A DNA stretch of 64,000 nt from Thalassolituus sp006212115 (lineage in GTDB: Bacteria; Pseudomonadota; Gammaproteobacteria; Pseudomonadales; Oceanobacteraceae), in the NCBI RefSeq assembly GCF_040372045.1, contig NZ_BAABWH010000002.1, one strand, 5' to 3'. This document shows positions 27,377 through 37,000 of this stretch, in pieces (within the stretch, counting starts at the first letter, position 1; every line of letters starts with the position of its first letter). Below the pieces are notes generated by a model that saw only the letters and a list, made by a program, of their open reading frames with translations, searched no databases and was not told where the DNA came from. A program made the translations under genes and the position numbers.

Positions 27377-27395
27377 TTTTATCGTTATCATTTTT
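27377..27395. promoter_or_regulatory. Possible Fur-like site upstream of the propeller-peroxidase gene
   Basis: TTTTATCGTTATCATTTTT resembles repeated ATTATC hexamers of Fur boxes: two hexamers match 5 of 6, a third 4 of 6. It lies 17-36 bases before the ATG at 27359. The region is AT-rich, so chance is a real alternative. Confidence 0.25.
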
Positions 27396-27618
27396 ATGGC
27401 TGCTTACATCTGTGGCAGCGTATGTGGTGCGCCCCGCGAGAGAGTCGTCCCTGTGTACAACTGAGGCAGACCTACAGAATATAGGGTCAGAAAAGCGGGT
27501 GACATAGCTCAGCAACGACTGGCCGGGAGAGTTACACGTACTGGCTCGAATCTCCTAAGAGGCTGTGACCTGAGTTGTCTGGTGCTCTATAATCAGCGGT
27601 TTCTATCAGGGGGATACT

Positions 27619-28014
27619 ATGAAGGCGAAAACCTGCCTCAATATCGCTGCGATCGGTGGCTTTACCGGTGTTGCCTTCGGAGCATTCGGTGCACACGGGC
27701 TGAAGGGTGTGATTGATCCCGAATTGTTTGCGGCTTACGAAACTGGCGTGCTTTACCATCTGGTCCACGCGGTTGTTCTGTTGGCGCTTTCGGCATGGCT
27801 GTTTGTGCGTCCTGCGTCGTGGATTCGTCGTAGCGCCTACCTGATGACTCTGGGAACCGTACTCTTCAGCGGTAGCCTGTATGCGTTGGCGATCAGTGGT
27901 GAGCGTTCTCTGGGTATTATTACCCCTTTCGGAGGGATGTGCTGGCTGATTGGCTGGGCGTTCCTGATTCTTGCGGCATTCCGGTTGCCGACCCCTTCTA
28001 ACGACAGCGAGTAA
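27619..28014 (+). CDS. DUF423 small membrane protein (YgdD/TMEM256 family)
   Basis: This 131-residue protein starts after GGGGGATACT. Typical DUF423 features are GAFGAHGLKG (about 22-31), the ETGVLYHLVHAVVLLAL helix, LFSGSLYALAISG and a final TPFGGMCWLIGWAFL helix. Four membrane helices are expected in the inner membrane. The biochemical role of the family is unknown. It ends five bases before trmB and is probably co-transcribed with it. Confidence 0.9.
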   Translation: MKAKTCLNIAAIGGFTGVAFGAFGAHGLKGVIDPELFAAYETGVLYHLVHAVVLLALSAWLFVRPASWIRRSAYLMTLGTVLFSGSLYALAISGERSLGIITPFGGMCWLIGWAFLILAAFRLPTPSNDSE

Positions 28015-28019
28015 CACAC

Positions 28020-28742
28020 GTGTCAGAGACGAACAACGCCGGCGATACCGGCAAACCTGAATACCGCCGCGGTATCAAGAGCTTTGTAATCCGGGCGGGT
28101 CGCCTGACCAAGGGCCAGCAGGGTGGCCTTGATCGGCAATGGCCAGTTATGGGGCTCGAACTTGAGCAAGGAGCCATTGACCCAAAGAACGTGTTCGGAC
28201 GTGATGGTCATGTGGTTCTTGAGATTGGTTATGGCATGGGGCAGTCGCTTGTGCAGATGGCCGCAGCGGCATCCGAGAAAGATTTTATCGGTGTTGAAGT
28301 ACACCTTCCCGGAGTGGGTTCTCTGCTGAACCTGGCCGAGGAGGCAGGTGTCACAAATCTGCGCACCTACAAAGACGATGCCATAGAAGTACTTAAACTG
28401 ATTCCGGACAACAGTATTGATACTGTGCAGTTATTTTTCCCGGACCCGTGGCACAAGAAGAAACACCATAAGCGTCGTATTGTGCAGCCTGAATTTGCCG
28501 ACACTCTGCACCGGATACTGAAGCCGGGTGGCGTGTTTCACATGGCCACTGACTGGGAAAATTACGCTGAGCATATGATGGAAGTGATGGAAGCGCAGGA
28601 CGGCTACGAAAACGTAGCGGGGACCAATGCGTTTGTTCCGAGACCGGAACATCGTCCATACACGAAATTTGAAAAGCGTGGTGAGAACAAGGGACATGGG
28701 GTCTGGGACCTGATGTTCCGGAAGGTCGAGAAGACTGGCTAA
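28020..28742 (+). CDS. trmB: tRNA (guanine-N7-)-methyltransferase TrmB
   Basis: This 240-residue protein starts at GTG 28020. The SAM-binding Rossmann motif VLEIGYGMGQSLVQMA lies at about 62-77. The TrmB signature VQLFFPDPWHKKKHHKRRIV lies at about 137-156, followed by LKPGGVFHMATDWENYAEHM. A basic N-terminus contains RRGIKSFVIRAGRLT. It methylates G46 of tRNAs in the cytoplasm. Length matches the family (about 239 in E. coli). It lies downstream of the DUF423 gene and upstream of a PA4642-type small gene in the same direction. Confidence 0.96.
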   Translation: MSETNNAGDTGKPEYRRGIKSFVIRAGRLTKGQQGGLDRQWPVMGLELEQGAIDPKNVFGRDGHVVLEIGYGMGQSLVQMAAAASEKDFIGVEVHLPGVGSLLNLAEEAGVTNLRTYKDDAIEVLKLIPDNSIDTVQLFFPDPWHKKKHHKRRIVQPEFADTLHRILKPGGVFHMATDWENYAEHMMEVMEAQDGYENVAGTNAFVPRPEHRPYTKFEKRGENKGHGVWDLMFRKVEKTG

Positions 28743-28772
28743 TTACCAAATATTTGAAAGAGAGAAATTGTC

Positions 28773-29054
28773 ATGCCTGTAAAAGAAAAGAATACCGCAG
28801 AGAAATGGAGCGATGAGCATCTTCGTTCTTTCCTGAACGCAGAATCATTTGATGACTCTGAACCCGATTACATTGCGGTTATTCACGCGTATCGTCACAT
28901 GTTGCCAGACACATTTGCTGATTTTATCAGTCTGTTTGTAGCAGAAGGCCACAGCCTGAGCGCGACCGGTGCATCGGGTGACACTGCATTGCAAACGATT
29001 GAATCGCATCAACAGGGAAAAGAGTACGCTGAGATTATTCGTCAACACGCGTGA
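28773..29054 (+). CDS. PA4642-family small protein
   Basis: This 93-residue soluble, acidic protein contains EKWSDEHLRSFLNAE, YIAVIHAYRHMLPDTFADFI and SATGASGDTALQTIESH. Its pattern recalls the small conserved Pseudomonas family typified by PA4642, from memory of that family. No catalytic motif is visible. It starts 30 bases after trmB with AAAGAGAG upstream, so it is likely on the same transcript. Function unknown. Confidence 0.7.
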   Translation: MPVKEKNTAEKWSDEHLRSFLNAESFDDSEPDYIAVIHAYRHMLPDTFADFISLFVAEGHSLSATGASGDTALQTIESHQQGKEYAEIIRQHA

Positions 29055-29087
29055 TCAGTCTCTATTGTCAGCCAAGGGGATAAAATA

Positions 29088-29984
29088 ATGAGAATATCGA
29101 CAATAAAAACGACAAAAATGACATCTCGTTGGTTGGCCAGTGGCCTTGCTCTGGCGCTGGTAGGGTGCGGTGGTGGTTCAGGATCTGGAAGCAGCAACAA
29201 TAATCCGGATAATTTTCCGCAGCAGCTCACCTATTTTACGCTTGATGACTACCAGGACGTAGCAGACAGCCTTGGAACCGATGATATTGCCGGTACCTGG
29301 GTTGGCGTTCGCAATATTACTTACACCGATGCCAACAGCTCTGGCGTGGATGTAAAACGCTATGAAAGTCGTCTTGAGTTTCTGGTTATTCGTGCAAATG
29401 ATAGCGCGCCCGGCGGCTATGAAATGGCGTCCTGTGATACCGGTGGGTTTACTGAAATCCGATCTGTGTCTGCGTCGGATGTGGCGACCACTGGAGCCGG
29501 GACTTATGACCGCTCTGCCGATAACCGCTTGACGCTGACTATCCCTGAAACTCAGATCGCAACAGGCGTCAGCTTGTTTTCTACGAGTGAGTTTATTCGT
29601 ATTAAAGAAACGGTCGGAGCCGTAGGGAGCATGAGCTGGAACTGGGGACCAGATCAGGTGGTCACTGGTGAAGTATTATTCTGTGCAGCCCTGCATAACC
29701 TGGAAACTTCAGGACGTAAGCTGTCGCTGGCAACGACGAATACAGAAAAAGGAAATTCTGTTCTCGAACTGAGTACGATTACGTATCCATTCACAGAACG
29801 CGATGTGTATTTCAACGATAAGGTAAATGCTCTTTTGCATGAATCGGAAGACTCTTCGGATGACATTATCATCGATGTGACGGACGAGGATATCTACGGT
29901 TACGAAGTTGAATTTAATATCCCTCGCAGTGACGCCAGTACGGATTCTGTCGTCGGTACGATCTCGGTCGATGTCACTTTCTGA
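29088..29984 (+). CDS. Lipoprotein of unknown function
   Basis: This 298-residue protein starts at ATG 29088 with AGGGG upstream; an internal ATG at 29118 (MTSRWL) is possible. A signal peptide ends in the lipobox LVGC, followed by a Gly/Ser/Asn linker (GGGSGSGSSNNN). The mature part is predicted to be mostly beta strand, with GTWVGVRNITYTDANSSGVD and three Cys in the whole mature chain. The C-terminus is acidic (SEDSSDDIIIDVTDEDIYG). I recognise no family. It sits between the two propeller-peroxidase paralogues, pointing toward the second, and is closed by an intrinsic terminator. Confidence 0.78.
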   Translation: MRISTIKTTKMTSRWLASGLALALVGCGGGSGSGSSNNNPDNFPQQLTYFTLDDYQDVADSLGTDDIAGTWVGVRNITYTDANSSGVDVKRYESRLEFLVIRANDSAPGGYEMASCDTGGFTEIRSVSASDVATTGAGTYDRSADNRLTLTIPETQIATGVSLFSTSEFIRIKETVGAVGSMSWNWGPDQVVTGEVLFCAALHNLETSGRKLSLATTNTEKGNSVLELSTITYPFTERDVYFNDKVNALLHESEDSSDDIIIDVTDEDIYGYEVEFNIPRSDASTDSVVGTISVDVTF

Positions 29985-29988
29985 CAAT

Positions 29989-30020
29989 AAAAAAACCGCC
30001 TAGTAAAAGGCGGTTTTTTT
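29989..30020. terminator. Bidirectional intrinsic terminator
   Basis: AAAAAAACCGCC, an eight-base loop, GGCGGTTTTTTT. It ends the lipoprotein gene on the plus strand and, read on the minus strand, the convergent propeller-peroxidase gene ending at 30039. Confidence 0.9.
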
Positions 30021-30038
30021 ATATCCTACATCCAGAAA

Positions 30039-33000
30039 CTACGAGCCAAACGGCCAGAAATAATTGAAGTCAGGGAAGCGACCATTGCTCTTCTGAGCGG
30101 CTTCTCGGTCATAGCCGTTCCCCTCTGCGGGCACCATGACGTCTTGTTCTGGTGCAGCGTAAGGGTCCATCGGCTGGATGCTGGTCGGTGCGCGTCCCAT
30201 GACTACTGCATCGTTCATGTTTAGCGTACCGTCCTCATCGCGATCCAGAGCGAGGCGTGCTCCGCTGCCCGGTGGCGCGCACAGATAAGTCAGGCTGTTG
30301 CCTTGCTCGGTGCTGGTGGCGCGAAGGTCCGCATCGCTGATGAGATCGCCATCGTCCGACATAAACTCGCCGGATTCCCGCATCATCCAACCACGTTGCT
30401 GACCATCCACTATGCCGTGTACGACAAGGTCACATTGCTGTTTGTTCGGACCCCCAACCTGCGTGTGCAACAGTGCCTGTGAAATCATCAGATCGATCAG
30501 ATCATGGTCACTTTGTTGCTGTGGCGTCAGCGTGACCTGCTGGCCCACAATGGGTGCAAGCCCGGTTGGAACCTGAGTGACAAACTCGAACACTGGGCCA
30601 ACATCTTCTGGTTCAACGTGGAACACGCTGACAGTGAGGAAGGTTTCCATCGTATCCACTGCGCCGTCGTGAGACAGGCCATATCCAGTGACCTGATCTC
30701 CCATGTGTTTGCTGGTTGAAGTGCGGTCGCGGAACTTCTGGCCAAACATCCCTATGCGGGTATACACGTTACGCAAATGAGGGATCTTAAAGTCCTGTGG
30801 ATTCTCCGTGCCCTCAAAGCTCATCAAGGTATTGGTACCGAAGCGTTCGATGTCCATCTCGACTTCGTGGCAGTGATTACAGGTTTGTTTGGCAATATCA
30901 CCTTTCGATTTGAAACCGGTCGTCTTCTCATTGAAGTACACGTCCGCTCCCGCCTGCGCTTTCGGTGTCAGCGTGTCGTCCAGATTGCGATTTGGATTCG
31001 GCGGATAACGCAACTGCATCACGAAGTCGGCAAATTTATTCATTTCGTCTTCGGTTGGCTGAGCATGACGGCCAAGTAACTCAGTGAAGGCGCCACGGAA
31101 TTCTTTGAACGCGGCTTTTTCCAGTGACTCACCGTCTTCACGATAGGCGCCAGTACGGTCGCCACGCCAATGCAGTGGCCCCTGAAATTCCATGCCTCTG
31201 AATGATTGCGTCAGCATTGGGCCCTTGAGCGGATGATGGACGCGCAGAGCGTTCATTTTTACAAATTCGTCAGCGTAGCCACGTGGGTTCTCGGTCCAGT
31301 TAATATCTGGATTACCCAACTCCCAAGCGATTCCGTCCATATCTCCAAACAGGTGACAAGAGCCGCACGATGAATCCCCACGGCCTGAGCTGAAGCGGGC
31401 GTCGTAAAGGAAAGGACGACCTTCGGTGATAAAGTCGGGCTCCGGGTTGTACATTTCTACGCTGGCGATTTCCTCGCGAGCGTCGACATCGACAACAGAG
31501 ATAGCATTATTGAAGCGAGTGAGGACGTACATCCTGTTGCGCGATTCATCCAATGCGATACCCGCTGGGCCACCGCCAGATACTTCAATGTGGTTTGCCT
31601 CTGAGGTGGTGAAGTTGCCGTTCTCAAGTTCGGCGGCATTAAAAATACCGACCTTGGAGGAACTGAACGCTGCGACGTAAAGGGTCTCGCCAGCGCTGTC
31701 CATGACCATCTCAAGCGGCATGGCCAGTGAGCGCGCGTTGTCGTTAGCGGAGCCATCCGGACGCGAATCTTCCAGGTGGTTGTTCAGCTCGCGTGGTGTG
31801 ACGCTGTTGCCATCAATCACAGTGATCTGGTTTTTGATAAAGCGGCCGCGCAAAGTCTGAATATCGCTGCGGTCGCCGTGCCCTTCGAATTTCAGCTCGT
31901 TGCGAGCATCCATATTGGAGACGTAGACTTTGCCGTTCGCTGGGTTAACCGTCATGTTAAACAGCGCGTTACCCACTCCAGAGTGGCGCTTAGTCCACGT
32001 CGGTGAGGAAGCCATGGCGTCAATTTCAAAAACATCGTAATCGGGCAGGTCGAAATACACCTGACGATTCCAGTTGGTGCCGTACTGGTCCCGCCAATCT
32101 TCACCATCGTATTTCACCATTACGCCTGTGTTTGGTGCTTCGACACCGCCGGCATCGGTCGTGGGTCCGGGTTTACCATTGATGGTGCTGGTGCGACCAA
32201 ATAAACGGTAATTGTGCGCTGCAATCGTGGTTTGGTTGCCGGATTTATAGATGGCTGCGTATACCTTTTTTCCGTCCGGAGTCACCGCTAGTGCACGCGG
32301 TGCCATACCGAATAATGAGATCACCTTTTCTGGCTCATCAGAGCCCGAGGTGGCATCAAACACCCAGACATCGGCGCGGTCTGTGCCCGGCGTCATGGCA
32401 TCCAGATCCGACGGAGAGTGTTGACCGCGGTGTGCGGTGGTGACGAAGGCCCGGTTACGGTCAGGGCCACCGAAAACAATGTCCTGAGGTTCATCGCCGG
32501 TTTGCAGTGTACGTACAACGTGTGGGATGTCGGCGCTCAGATCCACCACACTCAGGTTGTCAGAGAGGGTATTAACAATCCACGCTTCATTGTCGTTGCG
32601 AAGCGAGATAGCAACGGGTTCAAGGCCCACTGGCACGCTGTGCAGCAGTTCTGGTAATTCGCCGGATACGTCAAAAACTTCCAGTTTGCCGTCAGGCGTA
32701 TTGAGAGCGTAGAGGCGGGACTTGTCAGAGCTCATCGCCAGAGGACGAACTGGACCGCTCTCAAAGGCGGTGTAGGAGCCCTGAACTTTGATATCAATCG
32801 TGCCTTCGGTGCTGCCGTCACTGCCATCGTCAACTTTGAAAACGACCCGGTCAAAACCGGTGTAGTTGGCGTCTGGCGTGTAAGTCATATTCGGTGGTAC
32901 GCCCTCAAGCGTGCCGTGCATCGGTGGCTGTTCGACCGTCCAGGAGAGATTACTGTCCGGGTTGCCATCGCTATCCAGATGTTTGGCCCGGAAATCGAAG

Positions 33001-33257
33001 GAAATTGGCTGGTCGCGGAAGGTCGTTAATGCGTGGGACTTAGCCTGCGGCACCAAAAAGGGTCGGATATTATTAGATTCATTGATGGCGTCAGCAGCGA
33101 AGGAAAAACTAAGAAAAAACTCAGCTGTTCCCTGCCATAAGTCACCATTTGTTGTTCCGGGCCCGGTCACATCAGCCTGGCTCGCAGTCGCGCCAAGCAA
33201 TGACGTTCCCAATACGGAAGCCATAACGGCCCGCTTAAAACGGTTGCTATTGTTCAT
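30039..33257 (-). CDS. Exported beta-propeller / di-haem cytochrome c peroxidase-like fusion (paralogue 2)
   Basis: This 1072-residue protein is closely similar along its whole length to the protein at 24141-27359. The signal peptide has a hydrophobic core VMASVLGTSLLGATASQA. It is followed by a cadherin-like segment (about 125-160), a YVTN-type propeller (about 170-600) and a di-haem peroxidase/MauG-like domain with CGSCH (631-635) and CNHCH (793-797). IPHLRNVYTRIGMFG is present, as is a late DRDEDGTLNMNDA loop. Differences cluster in the N-terminal 60 and C-terminal 150 residues, as expected for functional divergence after duplication. Haem attachment by the Ccm system in the periplasm is expected. 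The substrate and electron partner are unknown. Confidence 0.87.
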   Translation of the reverse strand: MNNSNRFKRAVMASVLGTSLLGATASQADVTGPGTTNGDLWQGTAEFFLSFSFAADAINESNNIRPFLVPQAKSHALTTFRDQPISFDFRAKHLDSDGNPDSNLSWTVEQPPMHGTLEGVPPNMTYTPDANYTGFDRVVFKVDDGSDGSTEGTIDIKVQGSYTAFESGPVRPLAMSSDKSRLYALNTPDGKLEVFDVSGELPELLHSVPVGLEPVAISLRNDNEAWIVNTLSDNLSVVDLSADIPHVVRTLQTGDEPQDIVFGGPDRNRAFVTTAHRGQHSPSDLDAMTPGTDRADVWVFDATSGSDEPEKVISLFGMAPRALAVTPDGKKVYAAIYKSGNQTTIAAHNYRLFGRTSTINGKPGPTTDAGGVEAPNTGVMVKYDGEDWRDQYGTNWNRQVYFDLPDYDVFEIDAMASSPTWTKRHSGVGNALFNMTVNPANGKVYVSNMDARNELKFEGHGDRSDIQTLRGRFIKNQITVIDGNSVTPRELNNHLEDSRPDGSANDNARSLAMPLEMVMDSAGETLYVAAFSSSKVGIFNAAELENGNFTTSEANHIEVSGGGPAGIALDESRNRMYVLTRFNNAISVVDVDAREEIASVEMYNPEPDFITEGRPFLYDARFSSGRGDSSCGSCHLFGDMDGIAWELGNPDINWTENPRGYADEFVKMNALRVHHPLKGPMLTQSFRGMEFQGPLHWRGDRTGAYREDGESLEKAAFKEFRGAFTELLGRHAQPTEDEMNKFADFVMQLRYPPNPNRNLDDTLTPKAQAGADVYFNEKTTGFKSKGDIAKQTCNHCHEVEMDIERFGTNTLMSFEGTENPQDFKIPHLRNVYTRIGMFGQKFRDRTSTSKHMGDQVTGYGLSHDGAVDTMETFLTVSVFHVEPEDVGPVFEFVTQVPTGLAPIVGQQVTLTPQQQSDHDLIDLMISQALLHTQVGGPNKQQCDLVVHGIVDGQQRGWMMRESGEFMSDDGDLISDADLRATSTEQGNSLTYLCAPPGSGARLALDRDEDGTLNMNDAVVMGRAPTSIQPMDPYAAPEQDVMVPAEGNGYDREAAQKSNGRFPDFNYFWPFGS

Positions 33258-33291
33258 GTTAACCCCTGAAGAGCTTTCTTGTTTTTATAGT

Positions 33292-33304
33292 GCGCACTGT
33301 GCGC
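33292..33304. promoter_or_regulatory. Palindrome upstream of propeller-peroxidase paralogue 2
   Basis: GCGCAC-T-GTGCGC, a perfect 6-1-6 palindrome 35-47 bases before the ATG at 33257. On the minus strand it is followed directly by a TATAAAA-like stretch, a fitting place for an operator. No matching site is seen before paralogue 1. Confidence 0.35.
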
Positions 33305-33534
33305 TGATTCACTGCCTGGACACCGTACATCTGATAAGGCCAGCCTTAAGAGATTGATCGCAGCAACCCGTCGATACAATGGATAGGGTGCGAATTGGCT
33401 TAGGCTGTCCCATATCCGGGAGTGGCTCTAATAATTAAGTAGAAGATGTCCTATGGAACGACGTGTTGCAGCGCTGGCTGGGTGGCTCGTTATGTCGTAT
33501 CGTTGAACGACTGCCAATTAAGAAAGAGACCGCT

Positions 33535-33960
33535 ATGACAATCTGGTTTTCACCACCTGATATCACCGCCATGAACAAGGCGATGGAAAACACGGCCTGC
33601 TCCAATCTGGGAATTGAAGTCACCGAAGTGGGCGACGATTGGGTGAAAGGAACCATGCCTGCCGATCCGAGAACTTTCCAGCCAATCGGATTGGTCCACG
33701 GTGGAGCAAATGTACTTTTTGCTGAAACCTTGGGAAGTATGGCTGCGAACCTGTGCCTCGATAACAGTAAAGAGTATGCAGTCGGGCAGGAAATTAACGC
33801 TAACCACCTTCGCGGAGTACGATCTGGCACCCTCACAGGAGTGGCAAAAATCGTTCATCGTGGCCGTACATCACAAGTCTGGGAAATCCGGATTTACAAC
33901 GACGAAGAAAAACTCAGCTGTATTTCGCGTCTGACGATGGCGGTGATACCGGCGCGGTAG
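33535..33960 (+). CDS. Hotdog-fold acyl-CoA thioesterase (YdiI/MenI/EntH-like)
   Basis: This 141-residue protein starts at ATG 33535 after AAGAAAGAG; a frame extension upstream (to 33463) is not needed for the domain. The family motif GLVHGGANVLFAETLGSMAA holds the HGG and the catalytic Glu. NANHLRGVRSGTLTGVAKIVHRGR and the final strand SRLTMAVIP complete the fold. It probably hydrolyses acyl- or aryl-CoA thioesters in the cytoplasm as a tetramer. The exact substrate cannot be read. It stands alone between minus-strand genes. Confidence 0.9.
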   Translation: MTIWFSPPDITAMNKAMENTACSNLGIEVTEVGDDWVKGTMPADPRTFQPIGLVHGGANVLFAETLGSMAANLCLDNSKEYAVGQEINANHLRGVRSGTLTGVAKIVHRGRTSQVWEIRIYNDEEKLSCISRLTMAVIPAR

Positions 33961-33998
33961 TCCCTACCGTCAGGCCTACCACCGGAGTGGAAAAGAGA

Positions 33999-34021
33999 CA
34001 GGGCGAGCTGCCATCGCCCTG
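33999..34021. terminator. Hairpin between convergent thioesterase and lipoprotein genes
   Basis: CAGGGCGA, seven-base loop, TCGCCCTG. A perfect 8-bp stem, 38 bases after the thioesterase stop and 37 bases beyond the minus-strand lipoprotein stop; short U-rich sequence (ATTTGT) follows on the plus side. Confidence 0.6.
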
Positions 34022-34058
34022 ATTTGTCATTGAATGGAAATCTGATTGAGCTGAAACC

Positions 34059-37000
34059 TTATTGAGCAGAAACGTATGTGGACTCACCCGCTTTCAGCTT
34101 GCCACTGGACTTCATGATGTGTTCACTGCTGTCTGGTAGAACAATCTTCGAATTCAGTCCCCATGTGCAATAACCATCTGAACCGCCTTTATCGCAGAAA
34201 AGATACATTTTAAGCGGGAGTGCAATGGCCTCACCTGACTTGGTTGCCAGCCCTTTACCGTTAAAGTACCCAGTATTCGATCTTTTAGTGCTGTTTTCAT
34301 TGAGAGAGAGCTTTACGGGCGTCTCCACCACTTCAAATTCATGGGCCACATTATCGGTCAGTTCAACATGGAAGCCGTCGTCGTGTTTCACGCCTCTGTC
34401 TGTAAGAGTGATAAACGATAACGACGGTGGCGCTACGGCCAATTTATAGCCGAGGCTAACCCCCTCTCCGGTTGATGAGTTGGTTACCAAAGTAAGATCG
34501 TAGTCACCATCCGATAGAGTAAGAGGTATAAAGAAATCAATTTCTTCATCTCGGTACTGCACGTTTGAAATTTTAGTGACATCACTGCCCTTCTGCAGAT
34601 AGACCAGCAGAGTTTTATTTTTCAGCCCTTTCAGGTTTGATCCGGTAAGGGTATTCACCAGGCCCGGTCGCAGGTAGTTGTCTTTGGTACCGGAAAGTGT
34701 GAGTGGACCTTCCCATTTAAAGGTTTTACCGGGTACCGGTAATTCTGAATCCGGGAAGCCGGTAAATGCGTCGGTGTCGTAGGGGAGCTTGATATTTAAC
34801 GCGGTACGGACAGTACCGCTCTTCATAGAACCAAGGGTTGTCTTTAATTCTGCAACACCAATAACAAGTTTACTTTTGCAGAGGTCACTAAGCTCTGTTC
34901 TGTGCGTACTGTTTGTTTGAAGGGTAGCTTTCCGTCCTCGTGAATCGGTAAAAACAACTTCCGGAAAGTATTCATAATCTGAGTCAGGATTACCTGAACT
35001 ATCAAATTTCTGGTTTGTGATATGACAGCCTTCAATCTCCAGCGTACCCGTTTCATCGTCGGCAGATAACACACTGGCATAAGGCGTTCGGACCGCCGTG
35101 ACTTCGGCCTTTGGTTTGATGCTGAAGGTAATATACTTAGGCTTAGTATAGATATTCCATTGATCTACAGCTTTGGTTACTGCATCTGCAATTTTCAAAG
35201 GTAGCGCTATTTTCCCTACCACTTTGGTTGTTCCAGAGACAGCAGATCTGGCTGAATTCATAGCTGCTTGTTTAGCAGCAGTACTGGTAAAGCACTCTGT
35301 GGCACCCTGAGCACCGGCCACTGCTGCGGCGGTAATGTATTCAAGCGCGTATTTAATGACGGTTTCACTCAGGATATCGAACTTCTGTTTATCTGTGTTA
35401 GCACCACGCATTTTCTGCATAGTATCCAGAAACGTACTCATCATGGTAGCTTTGCCAATGGGCTTTTCGAGCATTTCCTTGACCATACAGAATGCTGGAG
35501 ACGACTTGTCACTGGCAGTTCCTGTCGCTGTCGCAACCATTTCTATAATGACTTTTTCAATGAGAGTCCGTGACGCGATATAGGCATATTCGTCCTCGTA
35601 TTGGGACGGCAGGTCATCAGTAGACAGCAAACCAAATCCGCCCGTAATAATATCGACAGTACAAGGTTGCATACGACAGAGTGGTGCGCCGCTGTCCGTG
35701 GTCAGGTAGACAATTGATGAAATACCAAACATACCGAATCCTTTCGGGCCGACCATATCCTTATCGAAATATTCATTTATCTGATGGGTTCGCAGCCGTT
35801 TTCCATTTCTATCGATAGCCCCAACACTGGTGTACACCGGGGTGTCATTGTCGACGCAAAGGTCGGATGGCCATGAGTTAGCCGGAACCTGTTCGGCTTC
35901 CCAGGGTAGCTGAGTACAAAAAACATGTCCTTTCCGGGCAATGCTGATATCCGCAAAGGTTTTTCTACCCGGGATGCCTCTCTGGTTGCTCACGGTAACC
36001 AGTTGCTCGAAAAGAGGGTCCGTGCCCGCAAATATGCCTTGAGCAGAAACACTGCCCGGCGGAGTGGTCCAAGTTATTCCTGCATTCAGATACGAAGCGT
36101 AGCTATCTGCTGATGCTCCCGGAGTCACTACACCGTTCTGCTCATCCCGGATCATGGCGATCAGATCGTTGAAGCCTGATAGGTCGGGTAAGTAGGCACG
36201 ATTCTTTCGCCAGTTGGTGCTCGACATTCCATGACTATCCAGTAACTGCACCAGCCAGGTCTCGAGAGTGGATTCAGGACCAACAATAATCGTGTCCTCA
36301 TCTGGCCAAACCTGCGCGGACAATGATGTGGGGATATCTGGATGTGTAAAATAAACGCGGAGTGGTTGCCCGGCTGGAACCCGGAGCGTGGGGATTTCAT
36401 CGAGGTGCGCTACGCCATCGGTAAAGATGGTTAACCAGCCAGAGGACGTCAGTTGGTTATCCGCGCTCAGAGTGATGTGTCGATAAAGATCCAGGTACAT
36501 TCTGTACGTGTGACCTGATGCCCCCTCCCAGTTAAGTATCTGGCTCTCTGGAAGCTCAGGGAGTGACAGTATCGCGACATAGCCTCCCAATGGGGCAATA
36601 TTAACTGGGGTATTTCCTATTTTTATCGAGGTAATTGCCGAGAGGTTTTCTCCGTACAGTGTGACCTCTTCACCCGCGTAGATGCTCTCTGTCATTGGAA
36701 AAACAATTGGGTCATCAGCTCCGAACCATTGAACGGCCTGTCCTGCGGTAATTTCGTTTTCACGAATGATGGCTACTTGATGCACTTGTAGTTCTGGTAC
36801 GTCGAGCAGGTTTTGTCCGGGTTGAACAGGCTCAGACCAGATCTTTCCTTCGCCTCTCCATTGCACCCAAAAACGACTCCCATCGTCAGGCGCATGAACA
36901 AAAAGAGTAACGGTTTCGCCGGCAATCACTGTATTTTTTAAGTCGACCTCTGTGCTGCTGGTAGTTCTGGTACTGTGCAGCTCAAAATGGAATTCAGGAA

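Noticed and set aside
27360..27515. 52-residue N-terminal extension of propeller-peroxidase paralogue 1
   Set aside because: The extension hides the signal peptide and breaks the exact length match with paralogue 2.
27532..28017. 161-codon minus-strand frame opposite the DUF423 gene
   Set aside because: Antisense shadow of a recognised gene; Arg/Gln-rich composition typical of such shadows.
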